Assembly: GCA_963717195.1 (NCBI GenBank)
Contig: CAVQVR010000002.1
Span: forward strand, 186,001 to 250,000
Length of the DNA stretch: 64,000 nt
Reading direction: 5' to 3'
Source of the DNA: JACDAE01 sp963717195
GTDB taxonomy: Bacteria > Chloroflexota > Ktedonobacteria > Ktedonobacterales > Ktedonobacteraceae
Below are positions 53,384-62,700 of the stretch, piece by piece (the first letter of the stretch is position 1; each line of letters starts with the position of its first letter). Both the position numbers and the translations under genes were made by a program. A model generated the notes under the pieces. It saw only the letters and a list, made by a program, of their open reading frames with translations. It was not told the origin of the DNA and did not search any database.

Positions 53384-55563
53384 ATGCAAACTGAGACAAA
53401 ACCCGAAGTCCTAGAATCCAGGGAATGGAAGACACGCCGCAAGGGAGAGATCTCCATCTTCGACCCAAAGATCATCCGACGAGCAATCCCTGACTCGTTC
53501 AAGAAACTAGATCCCCGCGTGCAGGTGAAGAACCCGGTGATGTTCGTAGTAGAAGTCGGTAGTGTAGTTACGACTATCGAATTCGTGCGCCTGCTGATCA
53601 CACTGCTCTTCACCACTCAGAACGCTTCTTTCACTCGCGCTCAGTTAATCGCCGAGACGATTTTTGTGCTGGCAGTCGCTATCTGGCTCTGGTTCACCGT
53701 CGTCTTCGCTAACTTCGCCGAGGCAATGGCGGAGGGACGCGGCAAAGCTCAGGCCGATACGTTGCGCAAAGCGCGTACCACGACCGTCGCCAAACGCCTG
53801 ACTGGCACCAACCGCTCCAGTGCATTAGAGGCAGTTGCAGCTCCTGACCTGCGCAAGGGTGACCTGGTCCTGGTGGAAGCTGGGGACTCTATTCCTGGCG
53901 ATGGCGAGGTCGTTGAAGGCGTCGCCTCCGTTGATGAATTGGCCATCACTGGTGAATCGGCTCCTGTCATTCGCGAGAGTGGTGGCGACCGCAGTGCGGT
54001 GACAGGCGGCACACGTGTGCTTTCGGACTGGATCGTTGTACAGATCACTGCCAATCCCGGCGAAACCTTCCTTGACCGCATGATTGCTCTCGTGGAGGGA
54101 GCAAAACGGCAGAAGACACCTAATGAGATCGCGCTCAATATCTTGATTGCCAGCCTTACGATCATCTTCGTGCTGGTAGTGGTCTCCCTCGAACCATTTG
54201 CCATCTACTCAGGCCAGGCGGTATCGGTCACGACACTGATCGCGCTGCTCGTCTGCCTGATCCCCACCACTATTGGTGGACTGCTCTCGGCTATCGGTAT
54301 CGCGGGCATGGACCGCATGGTGCAACGCAACGTGCTGGCAATGAGCGGACGCGCGGTGGAGGCCGCTGGTGACGTTGATGTGCTCTTGCTCGACAAAACG
54401 GGCACGATTACGCTAGGCAACCGCATGGCGAGCCGCTTTGTTCCTGTCAGTGGAGTGGAAGAACGCGAGGTCGCACAGGCGGCTCTGCTCTCTAGCCTCT
54501 CTGACGAGACGCCTGAAGGTCGCTCCATCGTCGTACTGGCCAAAGAACGCTATGACCTCACGGAAGAAGAGCCCACAGCAGCAACCTTTATTCCCTTCTC
54601 CGCGACCACACGCATGAGCGGCGTCGATCTGGACGAGGCGGGTAGCGTGTACATAGCGTACGTAAAGGCGCATCTGACGCCCTCAACGCGTATGTTGAGG
54701 AACATGGCGGGAAAGGCAGCGACGAGCTTAAGAGTATTGTCGAAAGCATTGCTCGCGCTGGCAGCACCCCACTGGTTGTCGCCGAAGCGGACTCTGGCTC
54801 CAACGGTTTTAGAGAAAAAGCTCGCGTCCTCGGTGTCATTGAATTAAAGGATATCGTCAAAAGTGGCATGCGTGAGCGCTTCGATCAGATGCGGCGCATG
54901 GGTATCCGCACGATCATGATTACCGGCGATAATCCGCTGACCGCTGCCACAATCGCCAGAGAAGCAGGCGTCGACGATTTCCTGGCCCAGGCCACTCCTG
55001 AGACGAAAATGAAACTCATCAAGGAGCAACAAAGCGGTGGACGCCTGGTCGCCATGACAGGTGATGGCACGAACGATGCCCCGGCACTGGCCCAGGCCGA
55101 TGTCGGCGTCGCCATGAATACCGGCACACAGGCAGCCAAAGAAGCGGCGAACATGGTCGATCTGGACTCCAATCCGACCAAGCTGATCGAGGTAGTAGAA
55201 GTGGGCAAGCAGCTCCTGATCACGCGCGGAGCACTGACGACATTCAGTATCGCCAACGATGTCGCCAAATACTTTGCGATCATCCCGGCTGCCTTCTCGG
55301 TCACCTACCCGCAGCTTCAGGCTCTGAACATCATGCACCTGGCAACGCCGCACAGCGCAGTACTCTCGGCAGTCATTTTCAACGCGTTGATCATCATCGC
55401 GCTGATCCCGTTGGCCTTGCGCGGTATCAAATATCGTCCAATCGGGGCGGGTCCGTTGCTGCGCCGCAACCTTCTGATCTATGGTCTTGGTGGCATTATT
55501 GCCCCATTCATTGGCATCAAAATCATCGATGTGATCTTGCAAGTATTGCATTTAACGTTGTAA
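53384..55563 (+). CDS. kdpB: KdpB, P-type ATPase subunit, reading frame broken once
   Basis: The catalytic subunit of the Kdp pump, about 726 residues when joined. First frame: actuator motif TGESAPVIRE, the phosphorylation site DKTGTITLG, and FIPFSATTRMSGVDLDEAGS. Second frame: the nucleotide-binding KGA motif VRKGASDALNAYVEEHGGKG, VIELKDIVKSGMRERFDQMR, MITGDNPLTAATIA and TGDGTNDAPALAQADVG, then the membrane helices to the end. The frame changes by -1 between 54646 and 54657, so about one base is missing. All conserved motifs are present across the two frames. I start at ATG 53384. Confidence 0.93.
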
Positions 55564-55597
55564 TTAAGGACATGGGACGTGAGCAACGGGCTCTCCG

Positions 55598-55727
55598 TCC
55601 TTCGGGAGGAAACGTCGAAGAACTGGGTAGGGGCGTCACCTTGCGTGCGCCCGCTTCCCAACACAACCATCGTTCCCTCAACCGGGCGCACGCAAGGTGA
55701 CGCCCCTACCCAGTTCTTCCCGAAGGA
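55598..55727. repeat. 37-bp perfect inverted repeat between kdpB and kdpC
   Basis: Positions 55617-55653 are the exact complement of 55683-55719 (arms include GGGTAGGGGCGTCACC), with a 29-base loop. Beyond a bulge, TCCTTCGGG (55598-55606) pairs with CCCGAAGGA (55719-55727). The perfect arms and position inside an operon suggest a recent miniature transposable element or a REP-like element. A hairpin this stable could reduce kdpC expression. Confidence 0.85.
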
Positions 55728-55817
55728 TGGGGACATGCGTAACGTGCTAACGGAACATTCCAGCCAGCTATCTGAGCTCGCAGTCGTACGATACATCCTG
55801 AAGCGAGGTTAAAAATA

Positions 55818-56489
55818 ATGAGCACAGTAACACCGGACGCTCCCGGCCAGACACCCGAACACACGCCTGAGCACCGACCAGTCCAAAACTTCTTGCAGAA
55901 ATATATTCGCCCGGCAGTCGTGCTGACACTGATCTTGACCATTGTAACCGGATTCCTCTATCCGGGCATAATAACTGGCATATCCCAGTTGATCTTTCCG
56001 TATCAGGCAAATGGCAGCCTGATAAAGAACTCTAGCGGCCAGGTGATAGGTTCCGAACTGATCGGACAGTACTGGACATTGCCTCAGTACTTCCATGGAC
56101 GACCCTCGGCGACCGTCAATCCAAGCACCGGAACACCTGAGCCATATGCTGCCGACAACTCGACGGCTTCGAACCTGGGCCCAACCAGTGCAACGCTCGT
56201 GAAGGACGTGCAGCAACGCGTCGCCGAACTGAGGAAGGAAAATCCGAATGCACCTCCCGGACCCGTGCCCGTAGACCTGGTTACAACCTCAGCCTCGGGA
56301 CTGGACCCGGACATCTCTATCGCAGGAGCTCTCTACCAGGCACCCCGCGTAGCTGCCGCACGCGGACTAAGCCAGGACCAGGTCACGCAACTGATCAACA
56401 GCCATGAGACCGGGCGCTTCCTGGGCATCTTCGGCGAATCCTACGTGAACGTGCTTGACCTGAATCTCGCTCTAGATAAGCTAAAATAA
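55818..56489 (+). CDS. kdpC: KdpC, periplasmic-facing subunit of the K+ ATPase
   Basis: A 223-residue protein. One N-terminal helix (VVLTLILTIVTGFLYPGIIT) anchors it, preceded by a longer polar N-terminus than usual. The external domain has family motifs GSELIGQYWTLPQYFHGRPS, PVPVDLVTTSASGLDPDISI and APRVAAARGLSQDQVTQLI. Typical KdpC is about 190 residues; the extra is the N-terminal EHTPEHRPVQNFLQ region. A 254-base gap with the 37-bp inverted repeat separates it from kdpB, unlike the compact kdpABC of most genomes. Confidence 0.95.
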   Translation: MSTVTPDAPGQTPEHTPEHRPVQNFLQKYIRPAVVLTLILTIVTGFLYPGIITGISQLIFPYQANGSLIKNSSGQVIGSELIGQYWTLPQYFHGRPSATVNPSTGTPEPYAADNSTASNLGPTSATLVKDVQQRVAELRKENPNAPPGPVPVDLVTTSASGLDPDISIAGALYQAPRVAAARGLSQDQVTQLINSHETGRFLGIFGESYVNVLDLNLALDKLK

Positions 56490-56501
56490 TAACACGATCA
56501 A

Positions 56502-56660
56502 TGTAGGGCCCGATTTATCGCGCCCGCTGGGGGAGGGGATGGAGAATGTGCCTATTGAAATATATTCGCGCAAAATCCCATCTCCAACCCGTTCGTCGTA
56601 GTTGTAGGGGCGCCGTTTACAAGCCCATCGTTTACAGATCTGTGGTTCACAAGCTCGTGG
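56502..56660. repeat. Two dispersed repeat units between kdpC and the kinase gene
   Basis: TGTAGGGCCCGATTTATCGC (56502-56521) and TGTAGGGGCGCCGTTTACAA followed by GCCCATCG (56603-56630), with extra copies of the second half (GTTTACAGATCTGTGG; GTTCACAAGCTCGTGG), run up to the kinase ribosome site. Confidence 0.65.
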
Positions 56661-56669
56661 AGGTATCCC

Positions 56670-57659
56670 ATGCCAACACTTTATCAAAACGGCCAGCGCA
56701 TTGACCACTATACGATTGTACGCCAGTTCTCTCCCAGCGCAAGTAGCCGCGTTTACCTGGCAAAAGACAGACAGACAAATCAACAGGTCGTACTCAAATT
56801 TCCCATCGATGATCTGGTAGGGGGAGCAGATAGTTATAAAAGTTACCAGCGCGAAAAGAAGATCGGCACATTCCTCGATCATCCCGGTATTCAGCACCAC
56901 CTCAACCAGGATGAACAACGTCAGGAAGACTATCTAGTGCTAGAATACCTGGAAGGACGCGTGCTACGCACAGTCCTATACGAAGATGGAGTGGATTCCC
57001 TGTCGACCCCACGGGTAATCCAATTGATCATCTCCATCTGTGAAGCGCTGGCCTACGCACATACGCGAGGCGTTATCCACCGCGACATAAAACCTGAAAA
57101 CATAATCGTCATGAATACAGGCGAGGTAAAAATTATTGACTTCGGCATCGCACTCCTACAGGCAAAACAAGGTAGAATCCGTCGATTTCTTCCAGCCCCT
57201 TTGATAGGTACACCAAACTATATGGCCCCCGAACTGTTCTGGGGCAAACGTGGCTCTCCTCAAACTGACATCTACGCAGTCGGTATCATCCTCTACGAAC
57301 TACTCTGCGGTCAGATCCCTTTTCAGAGAAAAGATGAATTTACGTACATGAACCCACAGATGGCTTATGACCCCCCTTCCATCCTGTCCGTCAATCCAGA
57401 CCTCTGCCCCGCACTGGCAACCGTTGTCATGCGCACAATACGCCGCAACCCACAAAAACGCTATGCACAGATGCAGGATCTACTCCATGATCTCACTCAT
57501 CTGGACAAGGTCATACCAGTAGAGTATTCTCCCGATCCTCCTCAAACCGGTGGCAAGTACCGCCAGTTGATCGCCTTCGGCCTGGTTACTCTGCTTATCT
57601 TTCTTTTCCTGATCAGTTTCGGCTTCCTGGCACAATTTGCACATTCTGTTGCACATTGA
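56670..57659 (+). CDS. Ser/Thr protein kinase with a C-terminal membrane helix
   Basis: A 329-residue eukaryotic-type kinase. Motifs: phosphate-binding lysine VVLKF, catalytic loop GVIHRDIKPENIIVM, DFG in VKIIDFGIAL, APE-like NYMAPELFWGKRG and the Asp of QTDIYAVGIILYELLCG. The glycine-rich loop is atypical (FSPSASSRVYLA in place of G-x-G-x-x-G), which is tolerated in some active kinases. A C-terminal helix (LIAFGLVTLLIFLFLISFGF) puts the kinase domain in the cytoplasm as a tail-anchored protein, with no outside sensor domain. The repeat region lies just before its GGAGG site. Confidence 0.93.
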   Translation: MPTLYQNGQRIDHYTIVRQFSPSASSRVYLAKDRQTNQQVVLKFPIDDLVGGADSYKSYQREKKIGTFLDHPGIQHHLNQDEQRQEDYLVLEYLEGRVLRTVLYEDGVDSLSTPRVIQLIISICEALAYAHTRGVIHRDIKPENIIVMNTGEVKIIDFGIALLQAKQGRIRRFLPAPLIGTPNYMAPELFWGKRGSPQTDIYAVGIILYELLCGQIPFQRKDEFTYMNPQMAYDPPSILSVNPDLCPALATVVMRTIRRNPQKRYAQMQDLLHDLTHLDKVIPVEYSPDPPQTGGKYRQLIAFGLVTLLIFLFLISFGFLAQFAHSVAH

Positions 57660-57687
57660 TTTCAATCAATCCTCTATCAAATCTGGT

Positions 57688-57729
57688 GGCTGGATAGGAT
57701 AGTTCGTTCGCTTGTTGCTCTATCCAGCC
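57688..57729 (+). terminator. Hairpin after the kinase gene
   Basis: A perfect 10-base inverted repeat GGCTGGATAG / CTATCCAGCC with a 22-base loop lies 29 bases after the stop. A T-run is lacking, so termination is uncertain. Confidence 0.5.
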
Positions 57730-57952
57730 CAACCAGAGCATTCTTCTTCCCTTCCCTATCTATCCAGATACATATAAAAGATTGCCGATTTTGTGGCACT
57801 GCATATAATGAAAACCAGGATAGAGTATTTTTCTGAAATCTATTCCATTCTATACTCATTCCGAACGCGTAGACAGTGAACTATCTCTATACATACGCTC
57901 AAATGCTTATGCGGACGAGAGTACCTCATACTGAGGGAAAGGCAGTTAAAAG

Positions 57953-59263
57953 ATGAAGGAACAACAATGTGAAAAGCAAGTTGCACCACCAGAGGAACAA
58001 TCATGGGGAGAGCAAGTTGCGCCACCAAAAGCACGCAGGCGCTCTTTCAGAAATAGAACTATGCTGGTAGGCGTTATCAGCTTTTTTTTGACAGCGACAT
58101 TTCTCTTCTCAACCTGGAATACTATCGCAAGAGTTATTCCTATTCCTCATATAGCAGCGCACCCTACACCTACGCCATCATCTCTACATACTCGATGGCA
58201 ACCATCGCTTCCTCGTCTGAACATGAAACTCATTGTCCAGGCAATCCATGATGAACAGCTTGCATCTCAGATTGATCGCCTGCTCACTACTCAGATGAAA
58301 CAGCGGCACTTCAGCGGTTCGGTACTCATCGCCCGTGACAATCATGTCATCTTGAGCAAGGGTTATAGTATGGCAAGTTGGAGTCGCAGGCAAGCCAATA
58401 GGCCAGACACGAGATTTTATCTCGGTTCTACTACCAAACAATTTACCGCTATGGCGATTCTGATTTTGCAGCAACAGGGGAAATTGCATGTGCGCAATTC
58501 TATCTGCATGTACATTTCTCCCTGTCCTCGTGCGTGGCGATCCATCACAATACATGAGATATTGACTCATACTTCTGGCATTCCTGGCGTGACCGACGCA
58601 AGTCTCTCAAGTGCATCTCCAAAGGCATGGGCTAGCAGCCTCAGTGCTTTTCCTATGACATTTAAATCCGGAAGTCAATTTAGCTATTGCAACGTCTGCT
58701 ACCAACTCCTGGGCTATGTCATCGAACGCGTCTCAGGAAAACCATACAGCGATTTCTTGCAGCAAGCAATCTTTGATCCTTTACAGATGAAAAATACTGG
58801 CTTTAATCCACACTATATCTCCACGCCTGATCACGCCGATGGCTATGATACCTGGCAGGATGCGGATGACCTCGCCGCGTGGAATCTCAGCCCGCAATGG
58901 ACCTTCCTCTTTGGTGCCGGGCTACTCTATAGTACGGTCGAAGATATGTATCGCTGGGACCAGGCGCTTATGCATTCCACATTCGTTTCGCAAAAGACAC
59001 TGAGCGCGGCTTTTACGCCTTACGCCACCTCCCAGTATGCAGGATCAAAGTATGGTTATGGCTGGTTCCTTGCTCAAAGCCCTATACATGGTCATAGACT
59101 GATCTGGCACGATGGTAAAATTCCAGGCTTCAGAACCTATAACGGCTTCTATCCGCAGGATGGCATCACGCTTATCGTTTTAAGCAATCTGGCAGCGTTG
59201 GACGAAATAGCTCTCGCAGGCGAGATACAAAAAGTTCTCTTTGCACATCCAAAAACGCATTGA
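57953..59263 (+). CDS. Serine beta-lactamase-like hydrolase (class C family), membrane-anchored
   Basis: A 436-residue protein. An N-terminal helix after a basic region (LVGVISFFLTATFLFS) anchors or exports it. The beta-lactamase/PBP4-like domain has the active-site S-x-x-K in FYLGSTTKQFTAMAILILQ, a Tyr-x-Asn-like YCN in FSYCNVCYQLLGYVIE, and the third motif HDGKIPGF near the end (in place of KTG, typical of class C-like esterases). The group includes esterases, D-aminopeptidases and PBP-like enzymes, so beta-lactam resistance should not be assumed. The gene stands alone, with a 16-bp hairpin downstream. Confidence 0.9.
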   Translation: MKEQQCEKQVAPPEEQSWGEQVAPPKARRRSFRNRTMLVGVISFFLTATFLFSTWNTIARVIPIPHIAAHPTPTPSSLHTRWQPSLPRLNMKLIVQAIHDEQLASQIDRLLTTQMKQRHFSGSVLIARDNHVILSKGYSMASWSRRQANRPDTRFYLGSTTKQFTAMAILILQQQGKLHVRNSICMYISPCPRAWRSITIHEILTHTSGIPGVTDASLSSASPKAWASSLSAFPMTFKSGSQFSYCNVCYQLLGYVIERVSGKPYSDFLQQAIFDPLQMKNTGFNPHYISTPDHADGYDTWQDADDLAAWNLSPQWTFLFGAGLLYSTVEDMYRWDQALMHSTFVSQKTLSAAFTPYATSQYAGSKYGYGWFLAQSPIHGHRLIWHDGKIPGFRTYNGFYPQDGITLIVLSNLAALDEIALAGEIQKVLFAHPKTH

Positions 59264-59272
59264 GCACTTAAT

Positions 59273-59325
59273 ACCGTGTGGATGCTCCCGCAGCCATACC
59301 TGACTTTCAGGAGCATCCACACGGT
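59273..59325 (+). terminator. Hairpin after the serine hydrolase gene
   Basis: A perfect 16-base inverted repeat (ACCGTGTGGATGCTCC and its complement) with a 21-base loop starts 9 bases after the stop. It is strongly paired but has no clear T-run. Confidence 0.65.
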
Positions 59326-59451
59326 TCACGAAGAAAAGACATCTCTACATCGGTCAAGAAGTCCATCTAACCTTATACTCCTGCTCATAAGCAGCAGTGA
59401 AGCCACGCTCTGGATTACTCATCCACTGAGCAATTTTCGTGAAGACCGTTT

Positions 59452-59739
59452 TCACAGGAAATACACACTTCCTTCTTTTTCGTAATCATCACGCGTAAAA
59501 AGTCTTTTACACATTCCATGCTCGTCACATACCATAACCTTCTCCGCACCAGCCACAAACCAGTCCTCCGCACACTCCATCGCAGTGTTCATGCCAGCAA
59601 TACCGTTCACGCGCTCGAATCTTCTCTCCCCACGATACACATGCAGATTATACGAACGCTCCCCTCCTATCCTCTGTAGCCATATCCAGAAAAGAACAAC
59701 ATCTACCAGGAAAGACAGCACCAAAACGATATTGCTCAC
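59452..59739 (-). CDS. Small membrane-anchored protein, unknown function
   Basis: A 95-residue protein: N-terminal helix (VLVLSFLVDVVLFWIWL), then a soluble domain (YNLHVYRGERRFERVNGIAG, DWFVAGAEKVMVCDEHGMCK). No family is recognised. The open frame and the helix support coding, but there is no homology evidence. It lies on the minus strand 146 bases downstream of the DUF3592-like gene. Confidence 0.5.
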   Translation of the reverse strand: MSNIVLVLSFLVDVVLFWIWLQRIGGERSYNLHVYRGERRFERVNGIAGMNTAMECAEDWFVAGAEKVMVCDEHGMCKRLFTRDDYEKEGSVYFL

Positions 59740-59885
59740 GTTTTACCTCATCGCTCGCTTGCTATAGTACTCCGATCCAACTAAAACACCGTAGAGATGC
59801 ATTATCATTATTTTATTTCATTAATGAAGATTTCAGTACCAAAACGATCAGAAGCGAAAGAGAAATGCATAAATAAATAACTCCC

Positions 59886-60254
59886 TTATATGCACTCCGC
59901 CTGTATATACGCGACATAAGCGGACTCAATGCTTGCACTCATCGCAACCTTAGGTTTATCGGAGAGGTGAATGATATCGACGGACACTCCACGGTACAAA
60001 GTATCCTTATAACGTTTGCTAACAAGTTGTTTACGTGTATATTTTTTTCCCTCGTACTCATAGCTATAGGGCAAGAGGCTATCTAGCCTAAAAGAATAAA
60101 TATCCCCCGTAATATGTCCCGTACTGTGCACTCCATGGCGCAACAAATCACCCTCAATTCTGGCCATGCGCCAACTACCTATAAACAGGTTAACCGCTAT
60201 CAGAAAACTAAGAATAACCCAGATCGCAAGCATAAAAATAATTGTACCAATCAT
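59886..60254 (-). CDS. DUF3592-like membrane protein
   Basis: A 122-residue protein with an N-terminal helix (IIFMLAIWVILSFLIAVNLF), then a domain with HSTGHITGDI, YSYEYEGKKYTRKQLVSK and YRGVSVDIIHLSDKPKVA. This is the pattern of DUF3592-type proteins (a conserved small beta domain on a membrane anchor, without the C-terminal second helix). Function unknown. It is the upstream member of a minus-strand pair with the preceding protein. Confidence 0.65.
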   Translation of the reverse strand: MIGTIIFMLAIWVILSFLIAVNLFIGSWRMARIEGDLLRHGVHSTGHITGDIYSFRLDSLLPYSYEYEGKKYTRKQLVSKRYKDTLYRGVSVDIIHLSDKPKVAMSASIESAYVAYIQAECI

Positions 60255-60470
60255 TCTCCAAACATCCTTATTTTAGCACTTACATGGACGGCAAAAACGC
60301 ATAGACCACCAGCATCCCATACAGAGCAACCAATTGACGAAAGAGGAATGCATCATTGAATAAATAAATTGGTGAAGATGAGATCAGAAAAGAAATGCCT
60401 TCATTATACCAACGGTGTTGAGGCACGATTTACAAAACCGCGATCTGTGGGTGTGCATGTAGGAAAGTGA

Positions 60471-60575
60471 TTTGTAGGGGCGCGATTTATAAGCCCGCGA
60501 TTTGTAGGGGCGCGATTTATAAGCCCGCGATTTGTAGGGGCGCGATTTGTAGGGGCGCGATTTATAAGCCCGCGC
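60471..60575. repeat. Tandem 30-bp repeats of the dispersed family
   Basis: TTTGTAGGGGCGCGATTTAT followed by AAGCCCGCGA repeats at 60471-60500 and 60501-60530, then half a unit and another unit to 60575. Degenerate pieces precede from about 60420. The 345-base stretch from 60255 to 60599 holds no gene that I can support apart from this. Short ORFs in it (NRAP-rich) are by-products of the repeat. Confidence 0.85.
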
Positions 60576-60599
60576 CGCACCACGAGCCGTACACAAAAG

Positions 60600-61361
60600 C
60601 TACATTCCATTGAGAGCCTCACCCATCGACGTATGCTCCATCCTTATCAATCCTAATCGCTCTAGCTCCGCGAGGAGACTCTGGATTTCATAAAAAGAGC
60701 GCCCTGTCAACCTTACCACATCAACGGCTGTACGGTGTCCATCAAGCAGAAAGAAAACGTGACGATGCAAACGCGATAGACCGAAACGTTCCATATAATT
60801 CACAGCCTCAGGACCATTAAGCAACCGGAATGGGGCAAGTTGACGTATAGCCGCAAACTGTGGTCCCACCGGTTGTGGCAGGGGAGTGGGGAGCGGATAG
60901 ACCGCCGGAAAGGGAGGTTGTGGAAGGGGAAAAGGAGCAGTAGGTACATCGTCTACCCCCTCTTCTGAAGCCATCTCTTCGCCTATTTGCGTGGCATTAG
61001 AGAGAGGGTGTGTATATTTTTGTACCACCTGTGAAAAAAAGGCCAGTGGTGATGCTGAAGGGTTCTCCTCTTCAACAGCGGGAGAGGAAGGTGGAGGCAC
61101 AACAATCTCTGAGGGGAACTTGACCTCAAACGTGTAGCGGCAACTCCCCCAGGTAAGCAACCAGTCCAAAGCATCCTGGGCGATACGGGGACCTGCAATG
61201 GCCTCAACAGGTTGCCCATTCAGAAATACGATATTGGCCGTTTCGCGTACGCCACCCTTAGCACGTTCCACTTTCAGCACACCTGTTTGATGTAATGATT
61301 CTATAGAGCGTATCGTAATTTCAAGCCGATCTGTTCTCTCTTGTCGATCATGCTCTGCCAT
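60600..61361 (-). CDS. DUF4388 (PATAN-like) domain protein
   Basis: A 253-residue protein. Residues 1-100 match a DUF4388/PATAN-like domain: LEITIRSIESLHQTGVLKVE, ETANIVFLNGQPVEAIAGPR, YTFEVKFP. A Pro/Ser-rich linker follows, then a C-terminal winged-helix-like domain (MERFGLSRLHRHVFFLLDGH; AVDVVRLTGRSFYEIQSLLA). The DUF4388 domain also appears in the receiver-roadblock protein at 23508, so the two may share a signalling network of small GTPases. The end lies next to the 30-bp repeat array. Confidence 0.75.
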   Translation of the reverse strand: MAEHDRQERTDRLEITIRSIESLHQTGVLKVERAKGGVRETANIVFLNGQPVEAIAGPRIAQDALDWLLTWGSCRYTFEVKFPSEIVVPPPSSPAVEEENPSASPLAFFSQVVQKYTHPLSNATQIGEEMASEEGVDDVPTAPFPLPQPPFPAVYPLPTPLPQPVGPQFAAIRQLAPFRLLNGPEAVNYMERFGLSRLHRHVFFLLDGHRTAVDVVRLTGRSFYEIQSLLAELERLGLIRMEHTSMGEALNGM

Positions 61362-61491
61362 TTCATGTCTCTCTTTTCCTCACCATCGTGGTGAAAAAGA
61401 TAAACGTCATGTTATCAAGAAACCTCTAGTAGTATAACCCTTTTTGTCTCTTGTGACAATAACATACGATTGTCACAAATATCACCTGGCA

Positions 61492-61911
61492 TCAATCAGT
61501 AAATGCAAGATAGAACACCAAGAGAAGTCCGATGAGACAAGCCAAAATCGTCAACAGAATAGCAAAACTGGCACGCGGATAAAATTCTTCTTTATCAATT
61601 GCACGACAATTCTGCAGAAAATTGACGAGGGCCACAACCATCATCAAAATACCTAGCAGAGTCAGGCCCACACCCAGCACAGTAGAAAAGTGCAAAGAGA
61701 AAATCAGTGTAGCCTTCACACCAAGTTGACGCAGAAGCAAACCAAAGCGTTGTATAACAAATCCAAAGGTGATAGTTGCAAGACCTGTACGTATCCAGGC
61801 AAGAAAAGTACGCTCATTCGCGAGATGATCACTCACCCTCTTACTGACAACGTGTTTGCCCACAAGAAGTCGATCTTGAGCAATATTAGCGGGATGTTCC
61901 ATTTCGGGCAT
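61492..61911 (-). CDS. DUF202 family membrane protein
   Basis: A 139-residue protein with the DUF202 (YidH-like) signature LANERTFLAWIRTGLATITF at about residues 30-49, then helices GFVIQRFGLLLRQ and STVLGVGLTLLGILMMVVAL, and a last one (ILLTILACLIGLLLVFYLAF). I choose the start at MPEMEHPANIAQ with AAGGAGGA upstream. Family function is unknown. It stands between the DUF4388 gene and the PH-like gene, which starts divergently. Confidence 0.85.
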   Translation of the reverse strand: MPEMEHPANIAQDRLLVGKHVVSKRVSDHLANERTFLAWIRTGLATITFGFVIQRFGLLLRQLGVKATLIFSLHFSTVLGVGLTLLGILMMVVALVNFLQNCRAIDKEEFYPRASFAILLTILACLIGLLLVFYLAFTD

Positions 61912-62040
61912 GGTCACTATCCTCCTTGTAACCTCTTCAAAAAAACCTGATCTACACATGTCCTTATTACCTTGGATAATGACAGCTATGCTATAATCTG
62001 TTTGACAATATCAGAAGCATAGAAAGGTCGAACGCCACCA

Positions 62041-62700
62041 GTGTCAAACAAAACAAGTACAGCAGAAAAGATTTTAGCGCAGATAAAAGATTTACGCAAC
62101 CATTTGCAGCCCGACGAACAACCTCTACTAGCCCTGCCAGCCATCTGGGATGGAGGGCAGGAGAAAAAGAGTACAGCCTGCGACGTGATTCTTACAAATC
62201 AACGTCTGCTTGGCTATTATTTTGTCAGCTTCCCGCGCGAACGCCTTTTTCTGGATGCTCTTACATTAACAAAGATTCGTAACGTTGCAGTACGACAGAA
62301 GAACTTCGAGCCGCTCTTCCGCGAATTGCTGGTAAGCGAGGAACAGCGCAAAGTATACATTCGCGCACCACGACAAAAAATTGAGACTTTATACGCGGAA
62401 CTGCGCTCGTCCATTGAAACCTATGCTTCCACCACCGAGACTGCATATGAAGGTGAAGCAGAAAACAAACCGATCGAGACAACTGCACCAGTTGCGCCCG
62501 TCTATGGTCGCCAGGAGATAAAGATAGCGTTTGAAAGCTCGCATATAGCAATTGTGCTGCTTTTTATAGGTGGGCTGGGGCTAGAGATCGGTGGAGCAAT
62601 CCTGTGGGCAACCGTGGGAGAAGCTATCGGGTTGCCCTTATGCATCGCAGGTTTTGTGCTGGTCTTTGTGGCGATTGTGCAGAGGCGACAACGCCACTAG
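62041..62700 (+). CDS. Membrane protein with a PH-like domain
   Basis: A 219-residue protein that starts with GTG. Its first 130 residues look like a bacterial PH-like domain (CDVILTNQRLLGYYFVSFPR, SEEQRKVYIRAPRQKIETLY), with the characteristic LTNQRL strand pair. Two hydrophobic helices near the C-terminus (IAIVLLFIGGLGLEIGGAIL; GLPLCIAGFVLVFVAIV) anchor it. The lipid or protein ligand is unknown. Its stop abuts the stop of the next convergent gene with no spacer. Confidence 0.7.
   Translation: MSNKTSTAEKILAQIKDLRNHLQPDEQPLLALPAIWDGGQEKKSTACDVILTNQRLLGYYFVSFPRERLFLDALTLTKIRNVAVRQKNFEPLFRELLVSEEQRKVYIRAPRQKIETLYAELRSSIETYASTTETAYEGEAENKPIETTAPVAPVYGRQEIKIAFESSHIAIVLLFIGGLGLEIGGAILWATVGEAIGLPLCIAGFVLVFVAIVQRRQRH

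Noticed and set aside
57953..59263. Beta-lactam resistance gene
   Set aside because: The fold is shared by esterases and peptidases, and the third motif is HDG and not KTG; resistance cannot be claimed.
60471..60575. CRISPR array
   Set aside because: Units are contiguous with no unique spacers.
60384..60622. NRAP-rich and KSR-rich minus-strand ORFs
   Set aside because: They are translations of the 30-base repeat array.
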